Shown: piece after piece, positions 31,519 to 51,119 of the stretch
Numbering within the stretch: the first letter of the stretch is position 1
Layout of the letters: each line of letters opens with the position of its first letter
Program-made: the position numbers and the translations under genes
Assembly (NCBI GenBank): GCA_009823395.1
Contig: CM020519.1
Span: 2,612,001-2,676,000 of the forward strand
DNA from: Thamnaconus septentrionalis
Taxonomy: Eukaryota > Chordata > Actinopteri > Tetraodontiformes > Monacanthidae
Direction: 5' to 3'
DNA: 64,000 nt
Notes under the pieces: model-generated
Told to the model about the DNA's origin: nothing
Databases searched by the model: none
Seen by the model: only the letters and a program-made list of their open reading frames with translations

Positions 31519-32505
31519 TTTTTATTCTTTACATTTTATGTATGTATACACTTTTATCCTTTTTGTAGGTGTTTTTTTCAGCTGGTTCAGGAATAAAGCA
31601 CACATATTTTTCTTTCCTATTCAAATAATTGTTTAAATGAGTTGAACCCAAGAAAATAACCGACAGCTGCGTCGTGATGTGATGTGATGTGATGTGATTC
31701 CTGGTGGCACCTCCCCCCTGCCCCCTCAGGCATGTTCTGGTTCAAGACGGTGGTGGCCTGTGTGGGCCGGCTGGGGATCACCATGGGCCTGGAGATGGTG
31801 GTGTTTGTCAACACGGAGCTCTACCCGACGTTCGTCAGGTGAGTACAGACGAGTCGCGTACAAGCCGGCGGCTCAGCCAACTGACTCGTCGCTCTGCGGC
31901 AGGAACCTGGGCGTGTCGGTGTGCTCCACGCTGTGCGACATCGGCGGCTTCGTGTGTCCGTTCCTGCTCTTCCGGCTGGCCGAGGTCTGGATGGAGCTGC
32001 CGCTCATCGTCTTCGGTGGGTGGCAAAAAAAACCAAAGCGCGTTTCCCAGTGACGACTCACTCAATGCCAAACAGTTCACCTAGCTCACTTCAGATACAA
32101 TCTAAAGTGTTTTCGCTGGGATCGCCAGGAGCTTTAGCGCTGGTAGCCGGAGGTCTGGTGCTGCTGCTGCCTGAAACCAAAGGAGCTCCGCTGCCCGACA
32201 CCATCGACGACGTGGAATTCCCAGACAGGTGGGAGGAGTCGAGCTTTCGATGTTTCCTTTGACTGACTCGGGCGAGAAGAGTCAGTCAAAGGATGAGTTG
32301 AATCTAAGAAAATAACCAAGAAAATAACCGACAGCTGGCCCAGTGACTCGCTTAGTGTTGTCTTAGTTGTCTTTTTTTTTGTGTGTGTGTGTGTTTGTGT
32401 GTGTACGTTCGCAGGAAAAAGCCAGAGGACGTGGAGGAGAAGCGACAGATGAAGAGCTTCCTGTCACCAGATGTGACCAACAATAAGGAAACGACAACCG
32501 TGTGA
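28008..32505 (+). CDS. slc22a3: Organic cation transporter, SLC22A3/OCT3-like, downstream tandem copy
   Basis: Paralogue of the gene just upstream, same predicted role. Twelve exons: 28008-28364, 29427-29474, 29586-29689, 29758-29912, 29983-30151, 30346-30460, 30885-30985, 31086-31300, 31730-31838, 31903-32015, 32129-32228 and 32415-32505, giving 558 aa. The last ten exons have exactly the same lengths as the last ten of the upstream copy, proving tandem duplication. The first exon is split by a 1,062-bp intron before DGWEFDYEG that the upstream copy lacks. Kept: [27 protein letters not shown] and the Asp in CSTLCDIGG. After that Asp the copy reads GFVCPFLLF where the other has GIIAPFMLY. Its C-terminus ETTTV fits a class I PDZ ligand; the other copy ends PVRV. 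The coding sequence is more GC-rich than its sister. Confidence 0.93.
28682..28717. repeat. (TTTG)n microsatellite in transporter copy 2 intron 1
   Basis: About nine TTTG units within the extra intron of the downstream transporter gene. Confidence 0.9.
31365..31516. repeat. AT-rich repeat: ATTAATCGATTAA block and (AT)n
   Basis: In an intron of transporter copy 2. ATTAATCGATTAACCGGCTT and AATCGATTAATCGACTTGAA form a short palindromic block, followed by an (AT)18 tract at 31480-31516. Confidence 0.8.
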
Positions 32506-32530
32506 CTGTGTGTGTTAAATCTTTTGTAAG

Positions 32531-32652
32531 TTTAATACAGAATTTTACGATCTTTGTAACTGAAAATGTGTAGATTACGAAAGACATTTTTTTGTATTAT
32601 ATATCGTTTTTTGTCAATATTAACATGAATTAATGTTGATTAAACAAATAAA
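32531..32652. other. Convergent polyadenylation region of transporter copy 2 and plg
   Basis: Plus strand AATAAA at 32647-32652 is the likely signal for the transporter. On the minus strand ATTAAA occurs at 32536-32531, a candidate for plg. If both are used the two mature 3' UTRs overlap by more than 100 bp. Stop codons are only 292 bp apart (32505 and 32798). Confidence 0.5.
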
Positions 32653-32797
32653 CTATTCTTGTTATTTTCGACTGTCATTGAATCGAGGGGGCAACTGTTG
32701 TAAAAGGAGAAACACAGAACACAGACAAAAATGGTAAAAAGTGGCTTTTTTGGGGTAGTTTTCTTTGGGGGAGGGGCTGGGTGGTTGGGGGCGTGGT

Positions 32798-40637
<7,840 letters not shown>

Positions 40638-42281
40638 GCTGAGGCCCTTCTGTCGGCGACACACTCATCGAGGTTCCTCTCGGCGGATTTCTGTTCCCCT
40701 TTCAGCAGGTCAGCCAAGAAAAATGGCACATCATTAGTCAATCATTGGCCCGGCAAGGACGGCAAAAGGAGCAAGAGGTCTAAAACTCTCCTGTGAGGAC
40801 AATTGGGAAGTACACTGTTGCACCTCGGACGCCTTGAGGGGGCGTCGTGGGATCAGTTTGGAAGATGTTTTCCCACTGCATCTTCAGACTTCTTGTAATT
40901 CTCTCTTTGTGTTGCCGCTGCGACTTCGGCCTCTTCGGCATGCAAACCCCCCCCCCCAATTACATTTGTTATTATTTTGTAAATGGTATGTGTGTATATA
41001 TATATATATATATTGTGATGTTGTGTAACAGACCCACTTCACAGGCAAATATTAAATTGCCACCCGATTCCAAAGAGATCAATATCTATAGTTAATCTTC
41101 AGCTCACAGGGACCAACGTCCTCAAATGTAAATATGTGATTGGTCAACAACCTACTTTTGACGCAGCAGGACAGCCGCTGACTGCGCCTGTCCAGGAACT
41201 CCACTCCTGCCTTTCTTCTCTCTTTCATTTCTTGTCTAGAAATGTTTTTTTGTTTTTGTTTTTTTTCAGTAGAACGTCTGTTTGATTGAGAGGTAAAACT
41301 TTTGGATTGATTGGTTTTCACTGGCCACCAAGACACAAAACAAGAAGAAGTGAAATGTTGCAGCTCATGACTGTCAAAGACTCTATTGAATTCCATTATC
41401 TATCATAAAATATATTATAAAAATTCAGTCTGAGGTAGCAGCGCTGCACAGCGGCTCAATTTTAGGCTGGGGACTTGGATTTTTGTTTGAAAACAAAGCA
41501 ATCTGAAATTCGAACACAAAACATGTGAGACATTGAAATCTCACGTTTACATGAGCGTTGAAAAATGCAAAAAAATTTGTAGAAAGTCCAGAAGAGGGCG
41601 CTGCCAACATCTACCCTTGATCAAAGCAGAAGACGGATCTTTCTGCAGGAGTAAAAAGAATGAAAGTGTTTGCATCAGAACAGTAAAAGAGCCAACGACT
41701 GTCATCGTCAGGAACAAAATACTGTGGAACAATCTCAGCCAAGTTCAGCCGGTTTTATTTTATTTTGATTTATTTATTTATTTTTTTTTTTTTAAAGGAA
41801 ATTGGCACCCTGTGGGCTGTATGTACTTCCCCGCAAACCACAAGAGGGAGACAAAGCTCCGGTCGCGCTACAAGGTGTTCCTTTGGCGGAGTCAGTCAGT
41901 CAAGTGTGACGTCACAAAGGGCACCGAAGCATCGAACGACCCATTTGAAGGGAAGAGCTGACCAGTATTTTGGTCTGTTTTTACCTGCGAAGACCTTCAA
42001 CTTCACTTTCAGCAAACTATATTTCTTTAAAATTGTTCCCTCCTGTTTTTCTCGTCCTCCTCCTGCCCAAAGAAAAAGAAAAGAAGTCATTGTTTAATTT
42101 GCCATGTTGCTGCTGCATTCCAATTTATGACAACAGTATTGAATTTAGTTTTCCTGCGAGTTGAAGGTTGGCATCCTTCTCCTCACAGACACGATGGAGC
42201 AGAGGAAAAATAAGAGAGAATAATACAAAAGAAGTAAAGGAAGAAAACCAGAGAGAGGAGGACGGCTGGTGTCACGTCTCT

Positions 42282-42343
<62 letters not shown>

Positions 42344-43825
42344 AAAATGTTAAAAGATGCTTTTGAGAAAAAACCCCAAAAAAACCAAACAACCAACAAA
42401 AAAACACCCTCTGACCCTCAGTGCGACTGTTTGTTTGTTATCAGTTTGCCGTTTGGACGGGAGACAAGGAAAGAAAAAGATGAAAATGAAAAAGATGATT
42501 TTCCCCTTGGCCAACAACAAAAACACAAACAACAAAAGTCTGGTTGTTTTTCCCCGCTGCAGCACCTCTGACGGCTCCAACGGCTTCTTGACCACCGTAT
42601 AGATGGATTATACAGTCATCCATCAAGCCATCGAGTTCAGTGCAGCAGACAGTCACATAGGTTTTTGTTTGTTTAAATCATTTTTTTCAACATCCTTTCC
42701 AAACCTCTGTCTTCTGTCCGAAACAACGGAAATGAAAAAGAGGAACGACCGACGCTGAAGATGAAACGAGTCACGTTTTAAGAATTAGACCCCACCTTCC
42801 CGCCCTTCATCTGCTTTTTCCTTTTCAAAAACATGATTGAATTAGTTTGAAGTCTCTGAATTAAAAGCTGCACGATGGCTCGTCCATCTTGACAGCCTCT
42901 GACTGACAGTGTTTTTAGTTGGTCTTAAAAAAAAACAACTTCCGTTCAATTCCATAACCAAGAAGGTTCCCTTGTGAATAGAGGGGCGGGAGGGACAAGA
43001 GCGAGGGGCGGAGAAGAAGAAGAAGAGGAAGAGGAAGAGGAAGAGGAAGAGGAAGAAGCAACAGGCAGACGGCTCGTCCAGTCCCCATCCATGTTTCCTC
43101 CACAACACTTTCCACAGGTTCCTGTCGACCGGACGCCCGTCTGTCTTCTTGCTGACTCGCTCATCACGAGGTGAAGGAGCTCAGAAGCCGTTGCGTTCAA
43201 GTTGCAGCCAGACCATCTTCACTGCACGCATGAAAAAGAAAATAAATCTATTTAATTCCTCAAACCGACAACCCAGCACACATACAAGCATCACAAAAAT
43301 GTTTCTTTTTGTGGTTAAGGATAAATAAAAAACAACCTGGCCACACCGACAGATTTTTTTTCCCTCTTTGTTGGTTTTTCAATTACAGCCTCAGTGGAAG
43401 GAAGGTCCAGGGAAGTGGATGCAGAGTGACACAACATCACAAGTTCGGCAACAGTAACCCCCCCCCAACACACACACACACACACACACAACTTTAAACA
43501 CTCCTCGTTAAATTGAATATCATTTTTCTTTTAATGAAAGCATTGCTTAAGTGACTTGCCCTTGACTGGAGCGTCGCTGCACATACAGCAGCGGTGGCTC
43601 GTGAAGGATGTGTGTTTCACTGGAGCTACACAACCACACAGCCGCAGTGTTGCAGCGGCAGCAGCAGCACAAACTTTTTTTTTTTCTTTTTTTTCACGCC
43701 GAGCTGCATTTTAATCCTGTCCAGTCGACCGAAAGCCGAGGCGTTTCTTGCAGCAATGATGTTGATGTTCCAGTCAAGGTCTCTTTAGTGTGTCTGGAAA
43801 GTATATATATATATATGTGTATATA
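40638..43825. other. plg upstream / intergenic region
   Basis: No gene supported. The plg promoter should lie directly above 40638. Contents: short (TA)n near 40993-41013, one copy of the GTGACGTCACAAAGGG repeat near 41905, a (GT)n at 42286-42342, a GA-rich stretch at 43005-43055, and long A or T runs. Confidence 0.5.
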
Positions 43826-45574
43826 TACAGTTGTGTTCATAATAATAGCAGTATGTTTAAAAAGGTGAGTGAACTTCAGAATTCCTCAAATAAATTGTAT
43901 TTAATGAACACAAATGCATCGAGGACGCTGCACATTCTATTTCAAAGCAAGAAAATTGGAAAAAGTCATTGAATTTGATAACATTTTACAGAAAGTCAAG
44001 AAATATAACGTTCAAACAAATAGCAGTGCCGAGTTCAATTAGTGAGGTCATTGATTTTGTGAAAAAAAAAAACAGGTGTTAAACATGTGGCCCTTATTTA
44101 AGGATCAAGGTAACTGACTTTGCATATGCTGGCTGTGCATTTGTCCTTGAAAAACAGAGAAGATGGGTCGTTCAAGACACTGTTCTGAAGAAGAGCGTTC
44201 TTTGATTAAGAAATTAATAAAAGAGGGGAAAACCTATAAAGAAGTGCAGAAAATCATAGGCTGTGCAGCTGAAATGATATCAAACACTTAAAGACGAGGC
44301 AGAAATAGAAAAACGACTGTTCCAATGGATCGGAGAATAACCAAAACAGCAAAGGCTCAGCCAATGATCAGCTCCAGGAGGATCAAAGAAGATCCAAGAT
44401 TGCCTGCGAGTACTGTGACAATCAGACGACGGCTATGTGAAGCCAAACTACCAGCAAGAAGCCCCCGCAAAGTCCCATTGTTAAAAAAAAAAAGTGCTGA
44501 AGCGGTTCCAAATCGCCAAAGAACACATTGACTGGCCCAAAAAGAAATGGCGTAATATTTTGTGGACTGATGAGAGTAAGACTGTTCTTTTTTCAATCCG
44601 TTTGTCAGACGTCCTGCAAACACTGAATTCAAGCCACAGTACACAGTGAAGCCAGTGAAGCATGGTGGTGCAAGCATCACGGTATGGGGATGTTTCTCAT
44701 ACTATGGCGTTGGTCCTATTCATCGCATACCAGGGATCATGGATCAGTTTTGAGTCCATCAGAGTACTGCAAGAAGTCGTGTTGCCGGATGCTGAAGAGA
44801 AATGCCCTTGAAATGGGTGTTTCAACAAGACATCGACCCCAAACACACCAGCAAGCAAGCAAAATCCTGGTTCCAGACAAAGAGAACTGAAGTAATGGAG
44901 TGGCCAGCACAATCCCCGCACCTTAATCCCATCCAAAACTTGTGAGCTGACATATAAAAAAAATGCTGTTCATGAGGCGAAACCAAGAAATGCAGAGGAA
45001 TTGTGGAACGTGGTACAACTGTCCTGGGCTGCAACACCTGTTGACCGGTGCCAGAAGTTGTCATCAGAAACCGTGGTTATGCAACTAAATATTAGTTTGT
45101 TATTCTCAGGAAAGTTGAATCTTCAAGCATTTCTTGGTTTATAAAGTACTTTATTGAGTTTGTAAAGAAAGATGTCAACACTGCTATTTTTTTGAACATT
45201 ATTTTTCTTGACTTTCTGTAAAATATTATCAAATTCACACAGCCAGCATATGCAAAGTCAGTTACCTTGATCCTTAAATAAGGGCCACATGTTTAACACC
45301 TGTTTTTTTTTCACAAAATCAATGACCTCACTAATTGAACTCGGCACTGCTATTTTTTTTGAACATTACATTTCTTGACTTTCTGTAAAATATTATCAAA
45401 TTCAATGACTTTTTCCAATTTTCTTGCTTTGAAATAGAATGTGCAGTGTCCTCAATGCATTTGTGTTCATTAAATACAATTTATTTGAGGAATTCTGAAG
45501 TTCACTCACCTTTTTAAACACCTTTTAAACTTTTTAAACACCTTTTTAAACATACTGCTATTATTATGAACACA

Positions 45575-45580
<6 letters not shown>
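43826..45580 (+). mobile_element. Tc1-like DNA transposon, decayed
   Basis: A 1,751-bp element (43828-45578) between TA dinucleotides, with long inverted repeats of about 300 bp. The left end CAGTTGTGTTCATAATAATA and the right end (inverted) CAATTGTGTTCATAATAATA correspond, as do the inner limits (CTGACTTTGCATATGCTGGC, inverted near 45243-45263). The right arm contains internal duplications. Between the arms lies a plus-strand Tc1/mariner transposase relic starting at 44164 (MGRSRHCSEEERSLIKKL). It has a stop at about 44289 and further frame breaks, but retains [29 protein letters not shown] and [10 protein letters not shown]. It is inactive. It sits inside an AT-dinucleotide tract, a typical TA target. 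Confidence 0.93.
44164..45070 (+). pseudogene. Tc1-like transposase relic
   Basis: Cut-and-paste transposase of the Tc1 family. The N-terminal helix-turn-helix (GKTYKEVQKIIGC), the DDE core pieces (second block WTDES) and the final WPAQSP block are readable, but only by changing frames several times. An in-frame TAA interrupts the DNA-binding part. It cannot make a full enzyme. Confidence 0.88.

Positions 45581-45633
<53 letters not shown>
45579..45633. repeat. (TA)n microsatellite flanking the Tc1 element
   Basis: About 27 TA units directly follow the right end of the transposon. A shorter interrupted TA tract precedes the left end (43801-43827), so the insertion split or seeded an AT array. 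Confidence 0.9.
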
Positions 45634-45637
<4 letters not shown>

Positions 45638-46980
45638 TTTATTCTTTTTGACAGTTTATTGTTTATTTGGAGGAAAAAAAAAACACAAAAAAAGCTGAGG
45701 AGAGAAAGTAATCGAATTCCATCTCGGCTTTTGAAGAACTGCAGAATTGATCTCTGAATGCGCTTCCAGCTCTTTATTCAATCGATGTTTTGAACTCATC
45801 TGCTGTTTGACTTGTGTTCCAATGTTTTTAAATCAAAGTACAAGGACTTTTCAGGATTTTAAAGTTGAAAAAACAACAACAAAAAAAAAAAACCTCGGCC
45901 CTGCAGCCTCCTCTCTGCTACACACCGGGAAGAGCAGGACGCACGGCCGCGCAGACTGCACACGTGCACAGGAATGGACACATGCGCGCGGCCAGTCCAG
46001 CTGTCTCCGTCCAGCGTCGCTACTGTAAGCGAACACTCTCCATCAATCTCCCTCAGCGCGACAGCAACTATGTCCACCTGTTCTCCCACAGTCCGCACGC
46101 ACACACCCGCTGGGCTCCGACAAACCGCTTCAGGTTTGTTTTCATCGTGGAAACCTTTCAAATCTTTCCCGTTTGCCAGTGAGTCTGTGAGTCTGTGGAC
46201 TGTCGTTGCAGTCACCGTGAGAAAAGCCCATCCGTGCTTGTATTCATCCTTTTTAAAAACCCAACAAAACAGCAGTTTGACCAGGACGCGGGAGCCCTGT
46301 GTTTTGGCTGGAGGTTGTAAACAGAGGGCTAAATATGCTGTTTTCTCGACGCCTAGAGGTTTTTGGGGAGGGGTTGATAAATCTTGGCTGAAAAATAGAG
46401 ATCTGGTTAAAACACTGGGCCTCTGTGGAGAAATCTGTGAGGCTCAGGACCTTTGTGGGAAAAGTGATGCTAATAGTTTCTTCATTTCAAAACAAGTTAT
46501 GTTGTTATCTAAGTCATGTAATGGTTGTTTTCCTACATTAAAAATGTGTATTTGACCATCAGGGTTCGGAAGGAAACAAACATTATGGACTGCAGTAAAC
46601 TGGAATGACGTTTAAAATAAGTGTTTGACAAAACATCCACTCGTTCATCCTGCAAAATGTTAACTGGTGCACCTTTAAGAAAAAAGAAGCAAAAACCCCC
46701 CCCCCCAGGCCTGTTACTTTAAAGATTTAAAGGCTTTAATTCCAAACTCAAACATCCCCCCACAGGTTGTGGGATTTACGGGATTTGAACCAATGATCCC
46801 CTGATCCTCAGCCTGCGGGCCGCCGCTGCCGGCCGACCGTCACGGAAAAACCAATCCGGACAAAAGAGATTCCGGATCCCAGTGAATCCCGCCGCCCCTC
46901 CCCCGCCGGCTCCCCCACTGATGGACACTGGATCACCTGACCGGCCAGATTGGCTCGTCTTCACACCTCAACAATCACTC

Positions 46981-47031
<51 letters not shown>

Positions 47032-47452
47032 GAGGCCTCAGGTGTGAGTGGAAGCTAATCGTTTGTGGGACTCTGGCAGGAAATGGGCTCGTGTTGCTCT
47101 CAGGTTCCCTGTCCAGGTAAGACTGTGTTTGTTTAGTGTTGCCTGCCAGCCGTCCAGAGGTCCACAGCTCTCTCTCTCTCTCTCTCTCTCTCTCCTTCTC
47201 TTTCTCTGTTCATTCTGTTGACGTCTGAAAGAGGCGTTACTTAATCCCACTCGCCACTGATGTCCAAAAATGCCTCTTTGCTTCACCGTCATTGGCTGCA
47301 AAAACAGCAACAAAGCACAAATTGAAAAAAAAAAAAAAAAAAGACACTGGCAGACATTCACGTTTTGCCTCTGTATTGTTTTAATTCTTTTTTTCTTTTT
47401 TCTTTTTTTAAACAAAGGAGGACACGATAAAACCAACAATTTCACCATTAGT
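45634..47452. other. Intergenic region, repeats only
   Basis: No gene supported. It holds a partial copy of the dispersed repeat with AGAGGGCTAAATATGCTGT near 46320-46370, a (CA)n at 46983-47029 and a (CT)n at 47170-47194. Confidence 0.5.
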
Positions 47453-47802
47453 TGTCCTATGAGGCATGGGCAAACTACGGTCTGGGGGCCGTATGAGGCC
47501 CGTTAAGCTTTTCAATCCCCCCCGAACTTGAAGAATTGATATTTATAGTAAATAAGTCATAAAATAGCTGTATTTCATCCATTATCTATTTTTCCAGTGT
47601 TTTAAGAGTCATTTCAATAAAGAGATAAATACAGTGGGCCTGCAAAGACACCGATTTTGTTGGAACTTGGTTGATTTTCAATTGACATTAAAGCTACATG
47701 TTTTCTACATATCCCTTATACATATTTATAGGGCCCCCTGTCAAATTTCAGAACCCACTGTGGCCCCACCAGTCAGAGAGTTTGCCCACCGCTGTCCTAG
47801 AT
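47453..47802. mobile_element. hAT-like MITE, copy A
   Basis: The element runs from about 47461 (GAGGCATGGGCAAACTACGG) to 47794 (TTTGCCCACCGCTG). The ends are imperfect inverted repeats of the GCGGTGGGCAAAC type used by hAT elements. The interior matches copy B at 55217-55566, for example AAGTCATAAAATAGCTG, GTGTTTTAAGAGTCATTTCA and TTCAATTGACATTAAAGC. The flanks share only GTCCTA, so the target duplication has partly decayed. There is no coding capacity. Confidence 0.8.
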
Positions 47803-47999
47803 TGATGTTGCACGTACGACCAAAACAAACCGGCTCCCTGCAGGTCCTCAGCAGGACTAAACCTCCGTGGACGGAACACTCATCAGTGGTTTCTGTGACA
47901 GAGTTTGGGATCCTTACTGAAGTGATTGGCTGAATGAATGAAATGAATGACTCATTTAAAGAAATCAATCGAAAAATGTGCCGCATTGCCGGGAGATTC

Positions 48000-49546
48000 A
48001 TCAACACGGAAGCTTTTCAGGCAGATGCAACACTTTCCACTTGGCCTCTGGTTGATACCAGTGCAAACAGGGGAGTCACATGGGCGGTAAACACAACTCC
48101 ATCTGATTGGCTGGGCCAGTTTTACAGGCTGGAGCCCAGACACACTCAAACTGGAAACATATTTGTTGTGTTATTGTGGCCGGGTGAGTAACACAACAAC
48201 CGCTGGATGATTTATTTTGATGCGGCGTCTGTCGCTGCAGCGTCTGCCGCAGTGTTTTGTCCTCGTCGTCGCTCGGCCGTGGTTTTAAAAACTGTATATC
48301 CAAGATGTTTCGTTTTTTTTCCATCACAACGTTTCAAGAAGCACGCGTGTAAAAAAAAATAATCATGGAACTGCTGCAGCAGCATTGGGACTGAGATCAG
48401 TTGTTTGGCGAAATCGTCCTCTTTCCTTTCACTCGTTTTGTCTTTCTTCTCGCCCTCGCCGACTCTGACAAAACGATGGAAAATGTCGGGAATGTTGCAG
48501 AACGGAGTGGGAGGAGTCGCAGAGCTTTTTGTCAAAGGGCCGTTCCGCTCCGTCTCTCCTGCAAACGCTTGCGGGGGCCGAGGACGAAAGCCGATAGCCT
48601 CACTTAGCCGCGATGCGCTCTGACTGCAGGGATCAGGGACGGAGGGATGGAGGGATGGAAGGATGTAGTGGGGGGGGTGGAAGTGGATGCTTTTGTTGCA
48701 TCTTGAAGAGGGAAATGAATATCGGCGAGGAGGGTCGACTTCAGAACAGCCTCTTCTCTCTCCACAGTCTGCTGACAGTTGTGTTTTTCCCCAATATTAC
48801 ATGAAATTAAAGTGTCTTGTTTGTTGACATCTTCGTTGGTCTTTGTGTGATTTATTCTTTGGTATTTTAATCTGAGGTTGTAATTTAATATTTGAATTGT
48901 TGCAGCAAAACAGAGAAAATTCTCTGTAAAAAAAAAAAATAAAAAATTTGTAAATCTGACTCTTATAATCCAATAAAGGGCTGCTGTCTATTCTGGATTA
49001 TTCTAATCAGGTCCTGATTTCTGTCCGTGACTGTTTAACCAACAACTGATGGAAATCTCTTTGCAGCGTCACTTTAACCCAAATGTTTCTTCTCATTCAT
49101 TGACAAAAGATAAATATTTTAGCTTCCATTTTCCATTTTCCACTTCCTCGACACTCCGACAGGAAAATCCCAGGCACATGTCCGAACTCGCCTCCGGTTT
49201 CCAGGGGCGGGGGAAGCCGAGTCGACCAGACCGGACGAGTTTCCTGCTGAAAAACAGCTGCAGCGCCGCTGGAGACGCCGTCAGTTTGAGTCACTCGGCA
49301 GGCAAATGTGGCGTAAAAAGCCAAACAATGAGCTAAAAGGGGGATGAAGGAGTGAGAACGGCGGGAGGTCAGGTGGCGGCGAGGGATCGCTTTCACGGCG
49401 GCAGGAGGCGCTGTAGGGGGCCTCATTCGGCCCCTACAGGTCAAATGAGGCGTTGCTCCTGCAGTCCCGACGCTTCCGATCGGATCAGATCAGATCTCAC
49501 AGCAGCGATAATGAAATGATCTCCTCATGAAAAGATGCCGGCCGCT

Positions 49547-49605
<59 letters not shown>

Positions 49606-50690
49606 CCGGCAGCCAGCCTGTTTATCTGAGAGGGAATGAGCGCGTCGTCGCTAATGTGCGCTGAATGCGGTAGCAAGTTGCTGCGGAGCTTAGAGGAATT
49701 AACGGTCCCGGCGTTCCTGGCAGGTCGACGGGGAGTTTTGAACGGGCCTGACGGACGTCGGAGGGGGGGAGAGGCCAAGTCCACGCTAATGGCTCTGTGG
49801 TGACGGAGGACGGAGAGGCGTCGACATGGGAAAACATCCATTTCCCGCTCCGTGTCTTTTTTTTTGTCACTGATCTGCAGAAAAATTCCTTCACTTTCCT
49901 CCACTTAGCGCTAACACGCTAAATCAGACCTTTGTGATGTCACAAAGGGCCCTGACGCCACTCCCAGATGAGTGAACACACGCTCAGCCAAGGCTCTGCC
50001 CGCTGACTGGCAAAGCATCAGTTTTTCATAGAATGCTGTAAACAAAGGGCTAAATACGCTGTGTTCTGGAGATCCACAGAGGTTTTTTTTTTTTTTTTAG
50101 ATGATTAAAAATATTGTATGAAATAACTTCTAATTCTTGCTCTTTTATATTTAATTTCTAGTAATAAAGGAGACAGGAAACCCAATTTATAAAAATTTTT
50201 TAAAAAAAATATGTGAGGAAACATTAGAAATGGTTTTGAATATATATTTGTGTGTGTGTGTGTGTGTGAAAACACACTCACAAAAAAAAAAAAAGGTAAA
50301 AGAGCCACAAACGGTCCAGCTGCTGTTTGATTGTCGTTGATCCAGCCAGCGACTCGGCGTTCCGAGACCCTGAAACACTGAAGCGCACAAAGACGAGCAC
50401 TTCAGTTAATCAGGCCCTTTCATTTTTTTGTTTATTTTTGTGAAGAGAAGGTGTTGAATTTGTGCACCGCTTCTCTTTCTGCGCCTGATTAAAGGGACGC
50501 CTCTCGTCCTTAACCTCAGCACCGGCGTTTCAATTAGCGGCCCGGCCCGCCTCCTCCCATTCTGCTGCTGGAGAGCAGAATCAACTCTCGGCTTTGTGGA
50601 AAAATCCTGGGATTTTTATTCTTTCTGAAAATAATTTTTCCCCCCATTATTCTTCTTGCCAAAATCACTTCATACAGCGACGGAATGAGC
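48000..50690. other. Intergenic region, microsatellites and dispersed repeats
   Basis: No gene supported. Contains a (GT)n tract at 49551-49604, a fuller copy of the dispersed GTGATGTCACAAAGGG repeat at about 49928-50095, and numerous homopolymer runs. Confidence 0.5.
49928..50095 (+). repeat. Dispersed repeat family, fullest copy
   Basis: Runs from TTTGTGATGTCACAAAGGGC through AAAGGGCTAAATACGCTGTG to AGATCCACAGAGG. Related pieces in the window: 38351-38535 (same strand; GTGATGTCACAAAGGACA to CAGATCTCCAGAGG), near 41905 (left part), near 46310-46370 (right part) and near 52572-52690 (left part). No tRNA-type promoter or target duplication was identified, so its class is unknown. Confidence 0.6.
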
Positions 50691-50693
50691 CCA

Positions 50694-51115
50694 GGAGGTG
50701 AAGGTGGAGGAGGAGGTGGAGGGAGTGGAGGAGGTGGAGAGGAAGGTGGAGGGAGTGGTGGGGAGGTGAAGGAGTTGAAGGAGGTGGTGGAAGAGGAGGT
50801 GGTGGTGGAGGAGAAGAAGGTGGTGGATAAGGTGGCGGAGGAGGAGGTGGCGGAGGAGGAGGTGGTGGTGGAGAAGAAGGTGGTGGTGGAGGAGAAGAAG
50901 GTGGTGGAGGAGGAGGTGGCGGAGGAGGAGAAGAGGGTGGTGGAGGAGGAGGAGGAGGTGGTGGAGGAGAAGAAGGTGGTGGATAAGGTGGCGGAGGAGG
51001 AGGTGGCGGAGGAGGAGGTGGAGGTGGAGAAGAAGGTGGTGGTGGAGGAGAAGAAGGTGGTGGTGGAGGAGAAGAAGGTGGTGGAGGAGGAGGTGGTGGT
51101 GGTGGAGGGAGGTGT
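50694..51115. repeat. Purine-only GGA/GGT/GAA minisatellite
   Basis: Over 400 bp composed almost entirely of GGAGGT, GGAGAAGAAGGTGGT and GGTGGC units, with a higher-order repeat (the segment with GAAGAAGGTGGTGGATAAGG recurs at about 50813 and 50969). One strand is nearly pyrimidine-free, so it has triplex potential. Long open frames across it are composition artefacts. Confidence 0.9.
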
Positions 51116-51119
51116 CCAT

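Noticed and set aside
28008..32505. Naming the two transporters slc22a1 and slc22a2 from synteny alone
   Set aside because: Motifs ([28 protein letters not shown]) look more like SLC22A3; a phylogeny is needed, so the names are provisional.
44325..44531. Intact small gene within the Tc1 element
   Set aside because: It is a fragment of the transposase bounded by stops and frame breaks.
45974..46555. 193-residue open frame downstream of the Tc1 element
   Set aside because: No domain resemblance, part of it lies in a dispersed repeat, and the reverse strand is equally open.
46770..46810. tRNA-like B-box (GGTTCAAATCCC on the minus strand)
   Set aside because: No matching A box, acceptor stem or anticodon arm; at best a SINE fragment.
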